A stretch of DNA of 64,000 bases from Bianquea renquensis (lineage in GTDB: Bacteria > Bacillota > Clostridia > Lachnospirales > Bianqueaceae), in NCBI RefSeq assembly GCF_014384895.1, contig NZ_JACRSQ010000010.1:62001-126000 (forward strand), given 5' to 3'. Every line of letters starts with the position of its first letter. The first letter of the stretch is position 1. This document shows positions 1 through 8,555 of this stretch, piece after piece. Made by a program: the position numbers and the translations under genes. Below the pieces are notes generated by a model. The model saw nothing but the letters and a program-made list of their open reading frames with translations. It had not been told where the DNA came from and did no database searches.

Positions 1-1770
1 CGTGCATTTTTCGTTTTGTATCCCCGCCGGTACGGTCGTCTCGCCGCTGGCGACGGAGAATTTGGCACCGTGTGCCCGCCGGCCGCTGCCGTTGTTCGCC
101 TCACCGGCGTGCATTTTTTATCCCGTATCCCCGCCGGCATGATCGTTTTGGCGCTGGCGACGGAGAATTTGGCACCGTATGCCCGCTGGTCGTTGCCGTT
201 GTTCGCCATGCCGGCGTGCATTTTTCATTCAGTATCCCCGCCGGCATGGTCGTTTTGGCGCTGGCGGCGGTAAATTTGGCACCGTGTGCCCGCTGGTCGT
301 TGCCGTTGTTCGCCTCACCGGCGTGCATTTTTTATCCCGTATCCCCGCCGGTATGGTCGTCTCGCCGCTGGCGGCGGAAAATTTGGCACCGTGTGCCCGC
401 CGGCCGCTGCCATTGCTCGCCATGCCGGCGTGCATTTTTTATCCCGTTTCCCTGCCGGTATGGTCGTCTCGCCGCTGGCGGCGAGGAATTTACCACCGTG
501 TGCCCGCTGGCCACTGCCGTTGTTCGCCTCACCGGCGTGCATTTTTCGTTTTGTATCCCCGCCGGCATGGTCGTCTTCGCGCTGGCGGCGGAGAATTTGG
601 TACCGTGTGCCCGCTGGTCGCTGCCGTTGTTCGCCTCACCGGCGTGCATTTTTCATCCCATTTCCCCGCCATCTAGTTTGTCTCGCCGCTGGCGGCGGTA
701 AATTTGGCACCGTGTGCCCGCTGGACGCTGCCATTCCTCACCATGCCGGCGTGCATTTTTCATTCAGTATCCCCGCCGGTATGGTCGTTTTGGCGCTGGC
801 AGCGAGGAATTTACCACCGTGTGCCCGCTGGACGCTGCCATTCCTCACCATGCCGGCGTGCATTTTCCGTTTTGTATCCCCGCCGGCATGGTCGTCTCGC
901 CGCTGGCGGCGGGGAATTTACCACCGTGTGCCCGCCGGCCGTTGCCGTTGCTCACCTCGCCGGCGTGCATTTTTCGTTTTGTATCCCCGCCGGCATGGTC
1001 GTCTCGCCGCTGGCGGCGGGGAATTTGGCACCGTGTGCCCGCTGGTCGCTGCCGTTGTTCGCCATGCCGGCGTGCATTTTTCATCCCATTTCCCCGCCAG
1101 CTAGTTTGTCTCGCCGCTGGCGACGGAGAATTTGGCACCGTGTGCCCGCTGGTCACTGCCGTTGTTCGCCTCACCGGCGTGCATTTTTTATCCCGTATCC
1201 CCGCCGGCATGATCGTTTTGGCGCTGGCGGCGGAGAATTTGGCACCGTGTGCCCGCCGGCCGCTGCCGTTGCTCGCCTCACCGGCGTGCATTTTTCATTC
1301 AGTATCCCCGCCGGCATGATCGTTTTGGCGCTGCCGGCGGGAATTTGGCACCGTGTGCCCGCCGGCCGCTGTCGTTGTTCGCCATGCCGGCGTGCATTTT
1401 TCGTTTTGTATCCCCGCCGGTATGGTCGTCTCGCCGCCGGCAGCGAGGAATTTACCACCGTGTGCCCGCCGGCCGTTGCCGTTGTTCGCCATGCCGGCGT
1501 GCATTTTTTATCCCGTATCCCCGCCGGCATGGTCGTCTTCGCGCTGGCGGCGGAGAATTTGGCACCGTGTGCCCGCTGGTCGCTGCCGTTGTTCGCCATG
1601 CCGGCGTGCATTTTTCGTTTTGTATCCCCGCCGGTCGCTGTCGTTGCTCGCCTCACCGGCGTGCATTTTTCATCCTATTTCCCCGCCAGCTTGTTTGTCT
1701 CGCCGCTGCCAGCGGTGAATTTGTCTTCCGCTGGCCCCCTGCCTTTTCTCATCTCGGCGGCGTGCAAAAA
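1..1770. repeat. 107-bp GC-rich tandem repeat array
   Basis: The word GGCGTGCATTTTT recurs with GCA at 4, 111, 218, 325, 432, 539, 646, 753, 860, 967, 1074, 1181, 1288, 1394, 1501 and 1608. The spacing is exactly 107 bp apart from one 106-bp step. A 55-bp partial unit starts at 1663 and a decayed unit ends near 1764. Units share a core (CACCGTGTGCCC) but are mosaics of alternative blocks, for example CGTTTTGTATCC, TATCCCGTATCC, CATTCAGTATCC or CATCCCATTTCC after the T-run, which suggests recombination between units. Units contain short dyads (GGCAC/GTGCC; CGCCGGCATG near the start against CATGCCGGCG at the end of many units). Because 107 is not a multiple of 3, long open frames run through on both strands. 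None has a convincing ribosome binding site, so I treat the array as non-coding. The left end lies outside the window. Confidence 0.95.
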
Positions 1771-1803
1771 GGGGGCTGCCGGGAAATCGATAGCTCTACA
1801 CAG

Positions 1804-1844
1804 AGGGTGTCCCAAAAGTCATGAAATGACTTGAGGGACACCCT
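1804..1844. other. Long hairpin at the 3' end of the PIG-L gene
   Basis: AGGGTGTCCC (1804-1813) pairs with GGGACACCCT (1835-1844), and an inner stem AAGTCAT/ATGACTT continues it. It overlaps the stop codon of the minus-strand deacetylase gene. It could act as its transcript end, but there is no good U-run on that strand. GGGTGTCCCAAAAGTC also resembles the terminal repeats of some insertion sequences, so an IS remnant is an alternative. Confidence 0.55.
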
Positions 1845-2552
1845 TTATCTCGGAAGAAGCCTGTAATCGGCCACAAATCCCAGGGCTTGAAACGCGATAA
1901 ACCCTTCGGCATAGTGACAGCCGCACTGGTATCCGCGAAAGCGCGATTGGGCCCGCATGGAATCCAGATACTCGTCCTTCAGGAAGCCCTCCATCCAGGC
2001 CATTTGACTCTGGTGACAGGCAATCGCCGCGAGCTTTTGCTCCATCATAGGTGTGATGTCCACATAAACCTGTGGTTCAAACTTAAAGCCGCCTGGAATG
2101 TCCCAGAAGAAGAGGGCCGGCATTTTATTCATGGGAGGTTCCGCAGTGGGGACCAGCTTTGCTCCCACAACCAACAGGACTTCGGTGATGAGTTTGGAGG
2201 TCGCCGCATGGTCCGTGCTGGTATCAGCGGGAGAGTGGGTCAGGATGACATCCGGATTCGCCCAGCGGATGGCGTTGAGAAAGGCGTTTCTAGTCTCCGG
2301 TGTATCGCGGAGTTCCTCGTCATCAAAGCGCAGGAATTTGACCTTGGCCTCTAGCGGAGCCGCTGCCTGGAGCTGCTCCTTTTCCCGAATCGCCGCGATT
2401 TCTTCCCGGGAGGCGTGACAATTGGAGCCAATGTTTCCGCTGGTGGAGAGGGCAATAAAGATGGTATCTCCCTGGGCGCGGTATTTCATCAGCGTACCGA
2501 AGCACATCTCTTCCACATCGTCCGGGTGCGCTCCGAATGCAAGAATATTCAT
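1845..2552 (-). CDS. PIG-L (LmbE-like) family deacetylase
   Basis: The 235-residue protein matches the zinc-dependent PIG-L/LmbE deacetylase family, which removes acetyl groups from N-acetylglucosamine-type amino sugars. Near the N-terminus it has the signature GAHPDDVE, whose His and Asp bind metal and act in catalysis. A later HSPADTSTDHAAT stretch supplies the further His residue of the family. There is no signal peptide or membrane segment, so it should be cytoplasmic. I chose ATG at 2552, which has AGGAGG 9 nt upstream; a TTG lies one codon earlier. It starts about 20 nt after the stop of the larger upstream gene at 2575-4332, so the two are probably co-transcribed and may act on the same glycan. 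The exact substrate cannot be read from the sequence. Confidence 0.85.
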   Translation of the reverse strand: MNILAFGAHPDDVEEMCFGTLMKYRAQGDTIFIALSTSGNIGSNCHASREEIAAIREKEQLQAAAPLEAKVKFLRFDDEELRDTPETRNAFLNAIRWANPDVILTHSPADTSTDHAATSKLITEVLLVVGAKLVPTAEPPMNKMPALFFWDIPGGFKFEPQVYVDITPMMEQKLAAIACHQSQMAWMEGFLKDEYLDSMRAQSRFRGYQCGCHYAEGFIAFQALGFVADYRLLPR

Positions 2553-2574
2553 CAAATGTCTCCTCCTTTGCGCT

Positions 2575-4332
2575 TCAATTCAAAAATGAAAATATCAATA
2601 TGTCCCCGGGGGCAAGGACAAAGGTGAGACTGCGGTCATCCCGTTTCAGGGATGCGGGGTCGCCAACCAATACATGAATTTGGGTGTGCGAAGAGGGCAG
2701 GGTCGCGGTGACACGGATGGCAGCTTCCGGAAGGGTGTATTCGCCTGTGGCGACGGTGCGCTCAACACCCTCGTTGTTGAAGAAGGTGGCAATCCAGCGG
2801 CTGGAGGACTTGTTCAGCATCCAAAACGGCGAGCCCTCCACTTGGATCGGCGGCAGCGTCTGGATACGTTCCTTAAGTTCTCTGTGCAGCCGGCCCAAAT
2901 CGCCGGACGGTAGAATCCGGGACGAGTGTTCTCGGTTTCGGCTTAGGAAGGCGTCGCCCCCGGTCAGATCGATGAGATACGCATAGCGGTGGAAAAGGCC
3001 AGGGTCATCCTCATAGACGAGATCAAACAGATCGCCAAATTCCGAATTTGTGATGGCCCTGGCATCGTAGTGCCCCTCTGGGCGCGAATCCACCCTTTGA
3101 TATACCATGCGCAGGACATCGTACACGTGCTGTTCGATCCGCTGATCCTCCATCAAGGGGAACTCTTCGTAAAATCGGTAGAAATTGCTGCCTTTTGCAA
3201 TCTGATTCAGATTGACGATTTTCATTTCAGCGGGGAGCACAAAGGCAAAGGGGGTGTAGGGATCTCCAGGCTCCGGGTATTTCTGTGCAAAATCGATGAG
3301 TTCCTTTTTGATCAGGCCGTAGGGGGTCAGTTCAAAGTCGTTCCAGTCGTAAAAGGTGTTGCAGGCGCCCCATTCCTCTGCCAGAAATTTCGCCCCCGCC
3401 AGAAAGGCGTAGTAAAAGATGCGGCGCAGCAGGGACATGGAGCTGCCGCCGTTTTCTCCGGCAGGGCCATAGGCGGAATTCTCCCGCTCCGTGACGTTCC
3501 ACTCATTGACTAGCTGCGCCGGCGGATCCTTTTTATAGTAGCAGCAGCTGAAGGGCGTGCCTCCCCACGGCTCCTGGTAGGCGCCGAAGGGGATCCCTCT
3601 TGATTTTGACATGCCGCGGACAAGAGCAAGCTGAACCCGCACAAAGGGAGCCTGCGCACCGATCTCGGGCATGGAATGGCGCAGTCCGTTTTCATATTCT
3701 AACCGGCTGCACATAAAGCAGGAATCGGCCGCCAACAGATGGCCGTCCACGGAGGCCTGCCGTTTGCGGAATAGTTCGCGGAGGACGGCGATCATAGTGC
3801 CGGAGTCTGTGAGCAGCGGCGCGGCGGTCCACTCCTCTGCGGTCAGAGCTTCCAGATAAATCCTTCCATCTTGATCAGGAAAAGCTGACAGGACGGCCTG
3901 CTCTATATTGGACACGGTCCACTCCATCCTCCTGGCGGCGGCCGTTGAGGCGTCGAAATTCTCATAGGAATGGAAATCTCCTACGATCTTGTGATAGTCG
4001 GAGAGCAAGTTGGAGGCCCACTCGTGCATCTGAAATCCAAGAAACCGTTCCCCCAACAGGAGGTCGTAGTACTCGATCAAATTTGTATCATACTGATAGG
4101 GATAGAGAAAAGTTCCGCCCTGTAGGCGGTCCACAAAAAAGGGCCGGTTGGCTTCCTGTATGATTTCATGTAGCCGGCCACCGGGGGAGGCCAGCACATT
4201 GAAGCGGTGTTCCGGCGCAATGGTATCGCACTGGATCATTTTGACGCCGCTGGCATCGTTTATCAAGCCCCGTTTAATAAGCCCGTCCCAAAAATTGGTT
4301 TGGGGGATATATGTGTGAACAAAATGAAACAT
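2575..4332 (-). CDS. Unrecognised large protein, possible glycoside hydrolase
   Basis: About 585 residues with no family I can name. The N-terminal two thirds have a TIM-barrel-glycosidase look: a start resembling a first beta strand (MFHFVHTYIPQT), aromatic-rich loops, and acidic residues in strand-end positions (QEPWGG, AEEWGACNTFYDW). The last 120 or so residues look like a beta-sandwich (WMLNKSSSRWIATFFNN onward). No signal peptide is seen, so it is probably cytoplasmic. ATG 4332 is preferred because AAAGGA lies 12 nt upstream; the ATG at 4344 abuts that site. It is the first gene of a two-gene minus-strand unit with the PIG-L deacetylase and is divergent from the sugar transporter operon at 4700, which supports a role in glycan breakdown. 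The function is inferred from fold and context only. Confidence 0.6.
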   Translation of the reverse strand: MFHFVHTYIPQTNFWDGLIKRGLINDASGVKMIQCDTIAPEHRFNVLASPGGRLHEIIQEANRPFFVDRLQGGTFLYPYQYDTNLIEYYDLLLGERFLGFQMHEWASNLLSDYHKIVGDFHSYENFDASTAAARRMEWTVSNIEQAVLSAFPDQDGRIYLEALTAEEWTAAPLLTDSGTMIAVLRELFRKRQASVDGHLLAADSCFMCSRLEYENGLRHSMPEIGAQAPFVRVQLALVRGMSKSRGIPFGAYQEPWGGTPFSCCYYKKDPPAQLVNEWNVTERENSAYGPAGENGGSSMSLLRRIFYYAFLAGAKFLAEEWGACNTFYDWNDFELTPYGLIKKELIDFAQKYPEPGDPYTPFAFVLPAEMKIVNLNQIAKGSNFYRFYEEFPLMEDQRIEQHVYDVLRMVYQRVDSRPEGHYDARAITNSEFGDLFDLVYEDDPGLFHRYAYLIDLTGGDAFLSRNREHSSRILPSGDLGRLHRELKERIQTLPPIQVEGSPFWMLNKSSSRWIATFFNNEGVERTVATGEYTLPEAAIRVTATLPSSHTQIHVLVGDPASLKRDDRSLTFVLAPGDILIFSFLN

Positions 4333-4344
4333 GGATGTGATCAT

Positions 4345-4699
4345 TCCTTTCTTTGCGGTTATTTTCTATCCTTTATCTGAAAACCGAAGGTTCTTCTCCC
4401 GCCTCCATTATAAAAATTCCTCTTCTAAAAAGAAAGGGAATTTTTTTTGATTTCTGGGACGATTTTTAATGCATTTCTGTCAAAAGGCAGGGATAAAACG
4501 ACTCAATATAGAGAAAAATAAAAAATGACATAGAATAAATTAAAATATGGACTAGACCAGTTGACTAAATTTTTGTAATATGAAGCCATGTTTTTGTTAT
4601 TTTTTGTGTACGCATAAGGGCCCAGCCGTAACTCAAAATGCAAAAATTATTTCAATCACAGAACAGAAGATTTCTCAATTTAGGAGGTATCGTTGTACT
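4345..4699. promoter_or_regulatory. Divergent AT-rich regulatory region
   Basis: This is a 355-bp gap between the minus-strand gene starting at 4332 and the transporter operon starting at 4700. It is very A/T-rich and holds no credible gene. An inverted repeat AAAAATTCC (4412-4420)/GGAATTTTT (4437-4445) followed by T residues could be an attenuator in the leader of the minus-strand gene. AGGAGGT at 4682-4688 is the ribosome binding site for 4700. Several possible -10 boxes exist, but I cannot fix a promoter. Confidence 0.5.
4412..4447. terminator. Attenuator-like hairpin in a divergent leader
   Basis: A 9-bp stem (AAAAATTCC/GGAATTTTT) with a 16-nt loop is flanked by T-runs on both strands. 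It lies upstream of the minus-strand gene at 2575-4332, so read on that strand it would sit in the 5' leader. No gene precedes it on the plus strand. Attenuation is an inference. Confidence 0.3.
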
Positions 4700-6325
4700 A
4701 TGATGAATATGAAAAGGCATCATCGCATACTTGCGGCACTGCTGTGCGCTCTTATGGTCTTGGGAGCAGGAGCCTGCGGCAAATCATCCGACGATAGTTC
4801 GTCCGCGTCATCATCGGAGGCATCCGGGACCCAGTCCTCTTCCCCTGATTCTGCCAGTTCGGATTTGGCGTTCCCTCTCACAGGAGAGGGTGAAACCCTG
4901 ACCTATTATGCCGCATTTGGCGGTAACAATCTTATGACGGGATATGCGGAGTCTGAGCTATACAAGGAGTTGGAGGCCAGGACCAATGTTCATATTGAGT
5001 TTGAATCGCCCTCCGGGGATGTCCAGCAGGCCTTCCAACTTCGCATCACATCAGATTCTCTGCCCGATATTATGGAAAATGTTATAGGTTATTATACAGG
5101 AGGGCTACAGGGGCTCATCAACGATGAGTATGCTATTAGGCTCAACGACCTGGTCTCCCAGTACGCTCCGGACTACCAGAGGCTTCTGGACGAACACGAG
5201 GACTTCCGCAAGGATGCCACACTGGACAGCGGCGATATCGGGGCCTTCTACATGTGTGCCTATGACTATACGGAAACGAAGCTGGAAGATCCATGGGCCG
5301 GCCTTAAGGTTCGCTCCGATTGGCTCACGGAATGCGACTTGAAGGTCCCGACCACCATCGAGGAGCTGACCAATGTGCTGCGGACCTTTAAGGAGAAGAA
5401 GGGTGCGTCAGCGCCAATGAGCGGGTTCCCTGCCTATGAACAATACTATGACTTTATCCTCGGGGCATGGAATATCAGCCATTCCTTTTTCCAGAGGGAT
5501 GGTAAGGTTGACTATGGCCCCATCACCGAGGAATTTAAAGAGTACATTCTACAGATGAAATCCTGGTACGATGAGGGATTGCTGGACAAGGAATACCTGA
5601 CCCGGGATAGCGCCGGCATCGATGTTCTGATTGGCCAGGATCAGGTGGGAGTTTTCCAAGACACCGAAATCCCGGAGGTTGCGGAAGTTCAGCAGGCGAT
5701 CCCCTTCCCAGCGCTGGAAAAGGGTGCGACCCGCGCCCTGGGTATGTCGCAGTCTGCGGCCAGAGACGGTGTGTACGCTGCATTCATCACGACCTCCTGC
5801 AAAAATCCGGAGCTGGCAACAAAATGGCTTAACTATGCGTACAGCCGGGAAGGTGCATTGCTCTTCAACTACGGCATCGAGGGAACGACCTACACCCTCG
5901 ACAGCAACGGCGATCCGCAGTACACAGACTTGGTGACGGTGGAGGGGGTGGAGGATGCCAAATGGTGGTCCTACTGCAATGGATATTATAGCCGTATCAA
6001 CGGGCCCATGCTGAAATGGTTCGACGCCATCCCCTCGTATCACATTGAAAGCAATCCAGCGAGGGAAAATGGCGAAGTGTGGGCTACCGGCATCAGCTAT
6101 GAGACGCAGCTGCCCAACCTCACCTTGTCCATGGAGGACTCCCAGCGCCTAAGTACCATCATGGCCGACATCGACACCTATGTTGAAGAGCAGAACCATC
6201 GGTTTATCATGGGACTCAATTCCATGGACGACTATGATGCATTTGTAGCCCAGATTAAATCCTATGGCATTGACGAAGCCATCGAGCTCTATCAGAAAGC
6301 GCTAGATGCCTATAATGCGCGGTAA
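4700..6325 (+). CDS. Sugar ABC transporter substrate-binding lipoprotein (LplA type)
   Basis: A 541-residue extracellular solute-binding protein of the family 1/LplA type that captures an oligosaccharide and delivers it to the permeases encoded next. The N-terminus is a lipoprotein signal: basic MMNMKRHHR, a hydrophobic core, then GAGAC with the lipidated Cys at about 26. A Ser-rich linker follows (SSDDSSSASSSEASG). The body has motifs of this family such as ITSDSLPDIMEN and YAYSREGALLFNYGIEGTTY. The start is ATG 4700, since AGGAGGT lies 11 nt upstream; an open frame extends 40 codons further upstream but lacks a ribosome site. It is the first gene of the operon 4700-8321. A hairpin at 6367-6407 separates it from the permease genes, probably keeping the binding protein in excess. 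Confidence 0.92.
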   Translation: MMNMKRHHRILAALLCALMVLGAGACGKSSDDSSSASSSEASGTQSSSPDSASSDLAFPLTGEGETLTYYAAFGGNNLMTGYAESELYKELEARTNVHIEFESPSGDVQQAFQLRITSDSLPDIMENVIGYYTGGLQGLINDEYAIRLNDLVSQYAPDYQRLLDEHEDFRKDATLDSGDIGAFYMCAYDYTETKLEDPWAGLKVRSDWLTECDLKVPTTIEELTNVLRTFKEKKGASAPMSGFPAYEQYYDFILGAWNISHSFFQRDGKVDYGPITEEFKEYILQMKSWYDEGLLDKEYLTRDSAGIDVLIGQDQVGVFQDTEIPEVAEVQQAIPFPALEKGATRALGMSQSAARDGVYAAFITTSCKNPELATKWLNYAYSREGALLFNYGIEGTTYTLDSNGDPQYTDLVTVEGVEDAKWWSYCNGYYSRINGPMLKWFDAIPSYHIESNPARENGEVWATGISYETQLPNLTLSMEDSQRLSTIMADIDTYVEEQNHRFIMGLNSMDDYDAFVAQIKSYGIDEAIELYQKALDAYNAR

Positions 6326-6366
6326 ATTGCCGGGCTAAAGGCTAGGACTATTGAAATATTCAGTGT

Positions 6367-6407
6367 GCCGGTGTTCCATCCGCTACCGTGTGTCGGTGGA
6401 CACCGGC
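6367..6407 (+). other. Intercistronic hairpin after binding-protein gene
   Basis: GCCGGTGT pairs with ACACCGGC, extended by two further pairs after a bulge. There is no T-run, so it is not a terminator. In operons of this layout such stems often stabilise the upstream mRNA; that role is inferred. Confidence 0.5.
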
Positions 6408-6430
6408 CTTATGAAGGAGGTGTTTGGGCC

Positions 6431-7390
6431 ATGTCCAATGTGAAAGCCGCACGGATCCCCAAGGGGCAAATGGGCGGGAAGAGCTTTCAGCACAGGCTGG
6501 GGCGCGATGTATCGGTCAACAAGTATATATATCTTATGCTGGTCCCCGTCGTCGCCTACTATATCATCTTCTGTTATGTCCCCATGTATGGAATCTTAAT
6601 GGCCTTTGAGGACTACCGCCCCCGGACTGGAATCATAGGGAGTCCATGGGTAGGATTGAAGCATTTTCGAGCCTTTTTCTCCAGCGATTATATAGGCCGG
6701 TTGATTCGCAATACCCTGTTGATCAATATTTATTCCTTGCTGTGGGGATTTCCGGCGCCGATCATTTTTGCGCTGCTCTTGAACGAGTTGAAGGGTAACG
6801 TATTAAAACGGTATGTACAGACGGCGTCGTACCTGCCGTATTTTGTTTCCACCGTTGTCATCTGCGGTCTGTTGCGCAGTTTTTGCGCATCCTATGGCCT
6901 GTTCAACAGTATCGGGGCGCTTTTTGGCGCGGAGAGAGTGGACTTGCTTTCCAAACCGGAGTATTTTCGGACAATCTACATAGGGTCCGATATATGGCAG
7001 GGCGTTGGCTTCAGCAGTATCATTTATATTGCGGCGCTGACCAATGTGGATCCGGAGCTCTATGAGGCGGCGACCATTGACGGCGCCGGGCGGTTTCGCA
7101 GGATGCTCAATATCTCCATTCCGGGGATTATGCCGACCATCACCATTCTCCTAATCATGAATGTAGGATCGCTGATGAGCCTTGGATATGAAAAAATCAT
7201 CCTGCTCTACAACTCGTTGACCTATGAGACGGCGGATGTCATCAGCTCCTTTGTATATCGCCGTGGCATTGTGAGCGGAGATTACAGCTTCAGCACCGCC
7301 GTGGGGCTCTTTAATACGGTTGTCAATTTCGTTCTAATTTTGCTCGCCAACACAGTCGCCGGCAAAGTTTCAGAGACAACGCTCTTTTAA
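6431..7390 (+). CDS. Sugar ABC transporter permease (LplB type)
   Basis: A 319-residue CUT1-family inner-membrane permease with about six membrane segments, the first near YIYLMLVPVVAYYIIFCYVPMY. The family's EAA loop is visible as ELYEAATIDGAGRFRRMLNISIPG, the contact surface for the ATPase. ATG 6431 is used because AAGGAGGT ends 9 nt upstream; the frame is open 22 codons further up without a signal. It follows the binding protein and precedes the second permease by 22 nt. No ATPase gene is present in the operon, as is usual for these transporters, which share a multitask MsmX/MsiK-type ATPase encoded elsewhere. The substrate is unknown; the divergent deacetylase and putative glycosidase suggest a glycan-derived oligosaccharide. 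Confidence 0.92.
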   Translation: MSNVKAARIPKGQMGGKSFQHRLGRDVSVNKYIYLMLVPVVAYYIIFCYVPMYGILMAFEDYRPRTGIIGSPWVGLKHFRAFFSSDYIGRLIRNTLLINIYSLLWGFPAPIIFALLLNELKGNVLKRYVQTASYLPYFVSTVVICGLLRSFCASYGLFNSIGALFGAERVDLLSKPEYFRTIYIGSDIWQGVGFSSIIYIAALTNVDPELYEAATIDGAGRFRRMLNISIPGIMPTITILLIMNVGSLMSLGYEKIILLYNSLTYETADVISSFVYRRGIVSGDYSFSTAVGLFNTVVNFVLILLANTVAGKVSETTLF

Positions 7391-7412
7391 AAATAGGGGG
7401 AAAGGATGTAGT

Positions 7413-8321
7413 ATGTTGATTCGATCCAGGCATAGAGAGACGTCAGCAGAGGTGGCGTTCAATCTATTCAACAGAATATTTTTGTTTCTTCTCAGCCTCA
7501 TTTTTTTATATCCCTTTTGGTATGTCGTCATCTGTTCCATCAGCAGTCCGTCAGCGCTGCGGGGAAGCGTTGGGATCATTTTATGGCCAAAAGAGATTAC
7601 CTGGGCCGGGTACCGGGTTTGCTTTAATAACCCCAACATTTGGATGGGCTATAAAAACACGTTTCTTTATGTTCTGATGGGTACATCTATCAGCATGGTT
7701 CTGACCACTCTGGGAGGATATGCCCTTTCCCGTCCCAATTTGATGCTGAAAAAGCCTGTCATGATTCTCATCACCATCACCATGTTTTTTGGCGGGGGAT
7801 TAGTCCCCACATATATGCTGATCCGCAACCTTGGGATGATCAATACCCGCTGGGCCATTGTCCTTCCGGGGGCGCTGAGCACCTACAACATGATCGTGAT
7901 GCGGACCTCCTTTCAGGGAATCCCCGTGGGCATGATCGAGTCAGCGAAAATCGACGGCGCCAACGATTTCCGTATTTTATGGAGCATTGTTCTCCCCACC
8001 TCAAAGGCTCTGCTGGCAGTTATCGCGCTGTTTTACGGGGTGGGCATGTGGAACAGCTGGTTTTCGGCCTCTATCTACCTGCAGGATCGGGAGCTTTTTC
8101 CGCTGCAGATTATATTGCAGGAGATCATCATCAAAAACAGTCCGATCAGCGCCGCCACAGTGGGGGGCGCACTGGATAACATGAATCAGGATGACTATTA
8201 TACGCGCACGCTGTTGCAGTACAGTACCATTATTGTCTCCTCGCTCCCGATTATCTTACTGTACCCCTTTTTGCAGAAGTATTTTGTAAAGGGCGTCATG
8301 ATCGGCTCCATCAAAGGGTGA
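7413..8321 (+). CDS. Sugar ABC transporter permease (YtcP/LplC type)
   Basis: A 302-residue second CUT1 permease, partner of the preceding one. Six hydrophobic segments are visible, the first near FLFLLSLIFLYPFWYVVI. The EAA motif appears as GMIESAKIDGANDFRILWSIVLP. It ends in the typical short tail (YFVKGVMIGSIKG) of this subfamily. The start ATG 7413 follows a purine-rich GGGGGAAAGGA site. A terminator-like hairpin follows the stop at 8341-8364, before the regulator gene at 8556, which has its own promoter. Confidence 0.92.
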   Translation: MLIRSRHRETSAEVAFNLFNRIFLFLLSLIFLYPFWYVVICSISSPSALRGSVGIILWPKEITWAGYRVCFNNPNIWMGYKNTFLYVLMGTSISMVLTTLGGYALSRPNLMLKKPVMILITITMFFGGGLVPTYMLIRNLGMINTRWAIVLPGALSTYNMIVMRTSFQGIPVGMIESAKIDGANDFRILWSIVLPTSKALLAVIALFYGVGMWNSWFSASIYLQDRELFPLQIILQEIIIKNSPISAATVGGALDNMNQDDYYTRTLLQYSTIIVSSLPIILLYPFLQKYFVKGVMIGSIKG

Positions 8322-8340
8322 GAAACACTATAGACGTAGG

Positions 8341-8383
8341 CTCTCGTTACAGCCCAAGCGAGAGTTTGCGTTGTTTTTATTGT
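8341..8383 (+). terminator. Terminator after ABC operon
   Basis: CTCTCG (8341-8346) pairs with CGAGAG (8359-8364), followed by a T-rich tract (TTTGCGTTGTTTTTATT). A moderate rho-independent terminator between the permease gene and the regulator gene. Confidence 0.5.
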
Positions 8384-8418
8384 GTTTCTTCACAGAACGG
8401 TCATTCCAGTTGCAAGGT

Positions 8419-8447
8419 TTGATTTTTCGCTGATTTGATGGTATACT
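8419..8447 (+). promoter_or_regulatory. Promoter of membrane AraC regulator
   Basis: TTGATT (8419-8424), a 17-bp spacer and TATACT (8442-8447) form a good sigma-A-type promoter about 110 nt before the start at 8556. Confidence 0.5.
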
Positions 8448-8555
8448 TTTTTTGTGTCGGCGAGGTCGCTCGGCCGGTAAATGCCGCCTATGCCATTTGG
8501 CAAGAATCTATAAATCTGTTGCGATCGAAGCAGGACGGAAATGGGAGAAGGAGCG

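Noticed and set aside
1..1770. CRISPR array
   Set aside because: The period is 107 bp with continuous similarity, there are no unique spacers of uniform length, and no cas genes are near.
704..1834. A 376-codon open frame, and several more on both strands, in the repeat array
   Set aside because: The frames follow from GC-rich repeat units with few stops in any frame; they overlap each other on both strands and lack ribosome sites.
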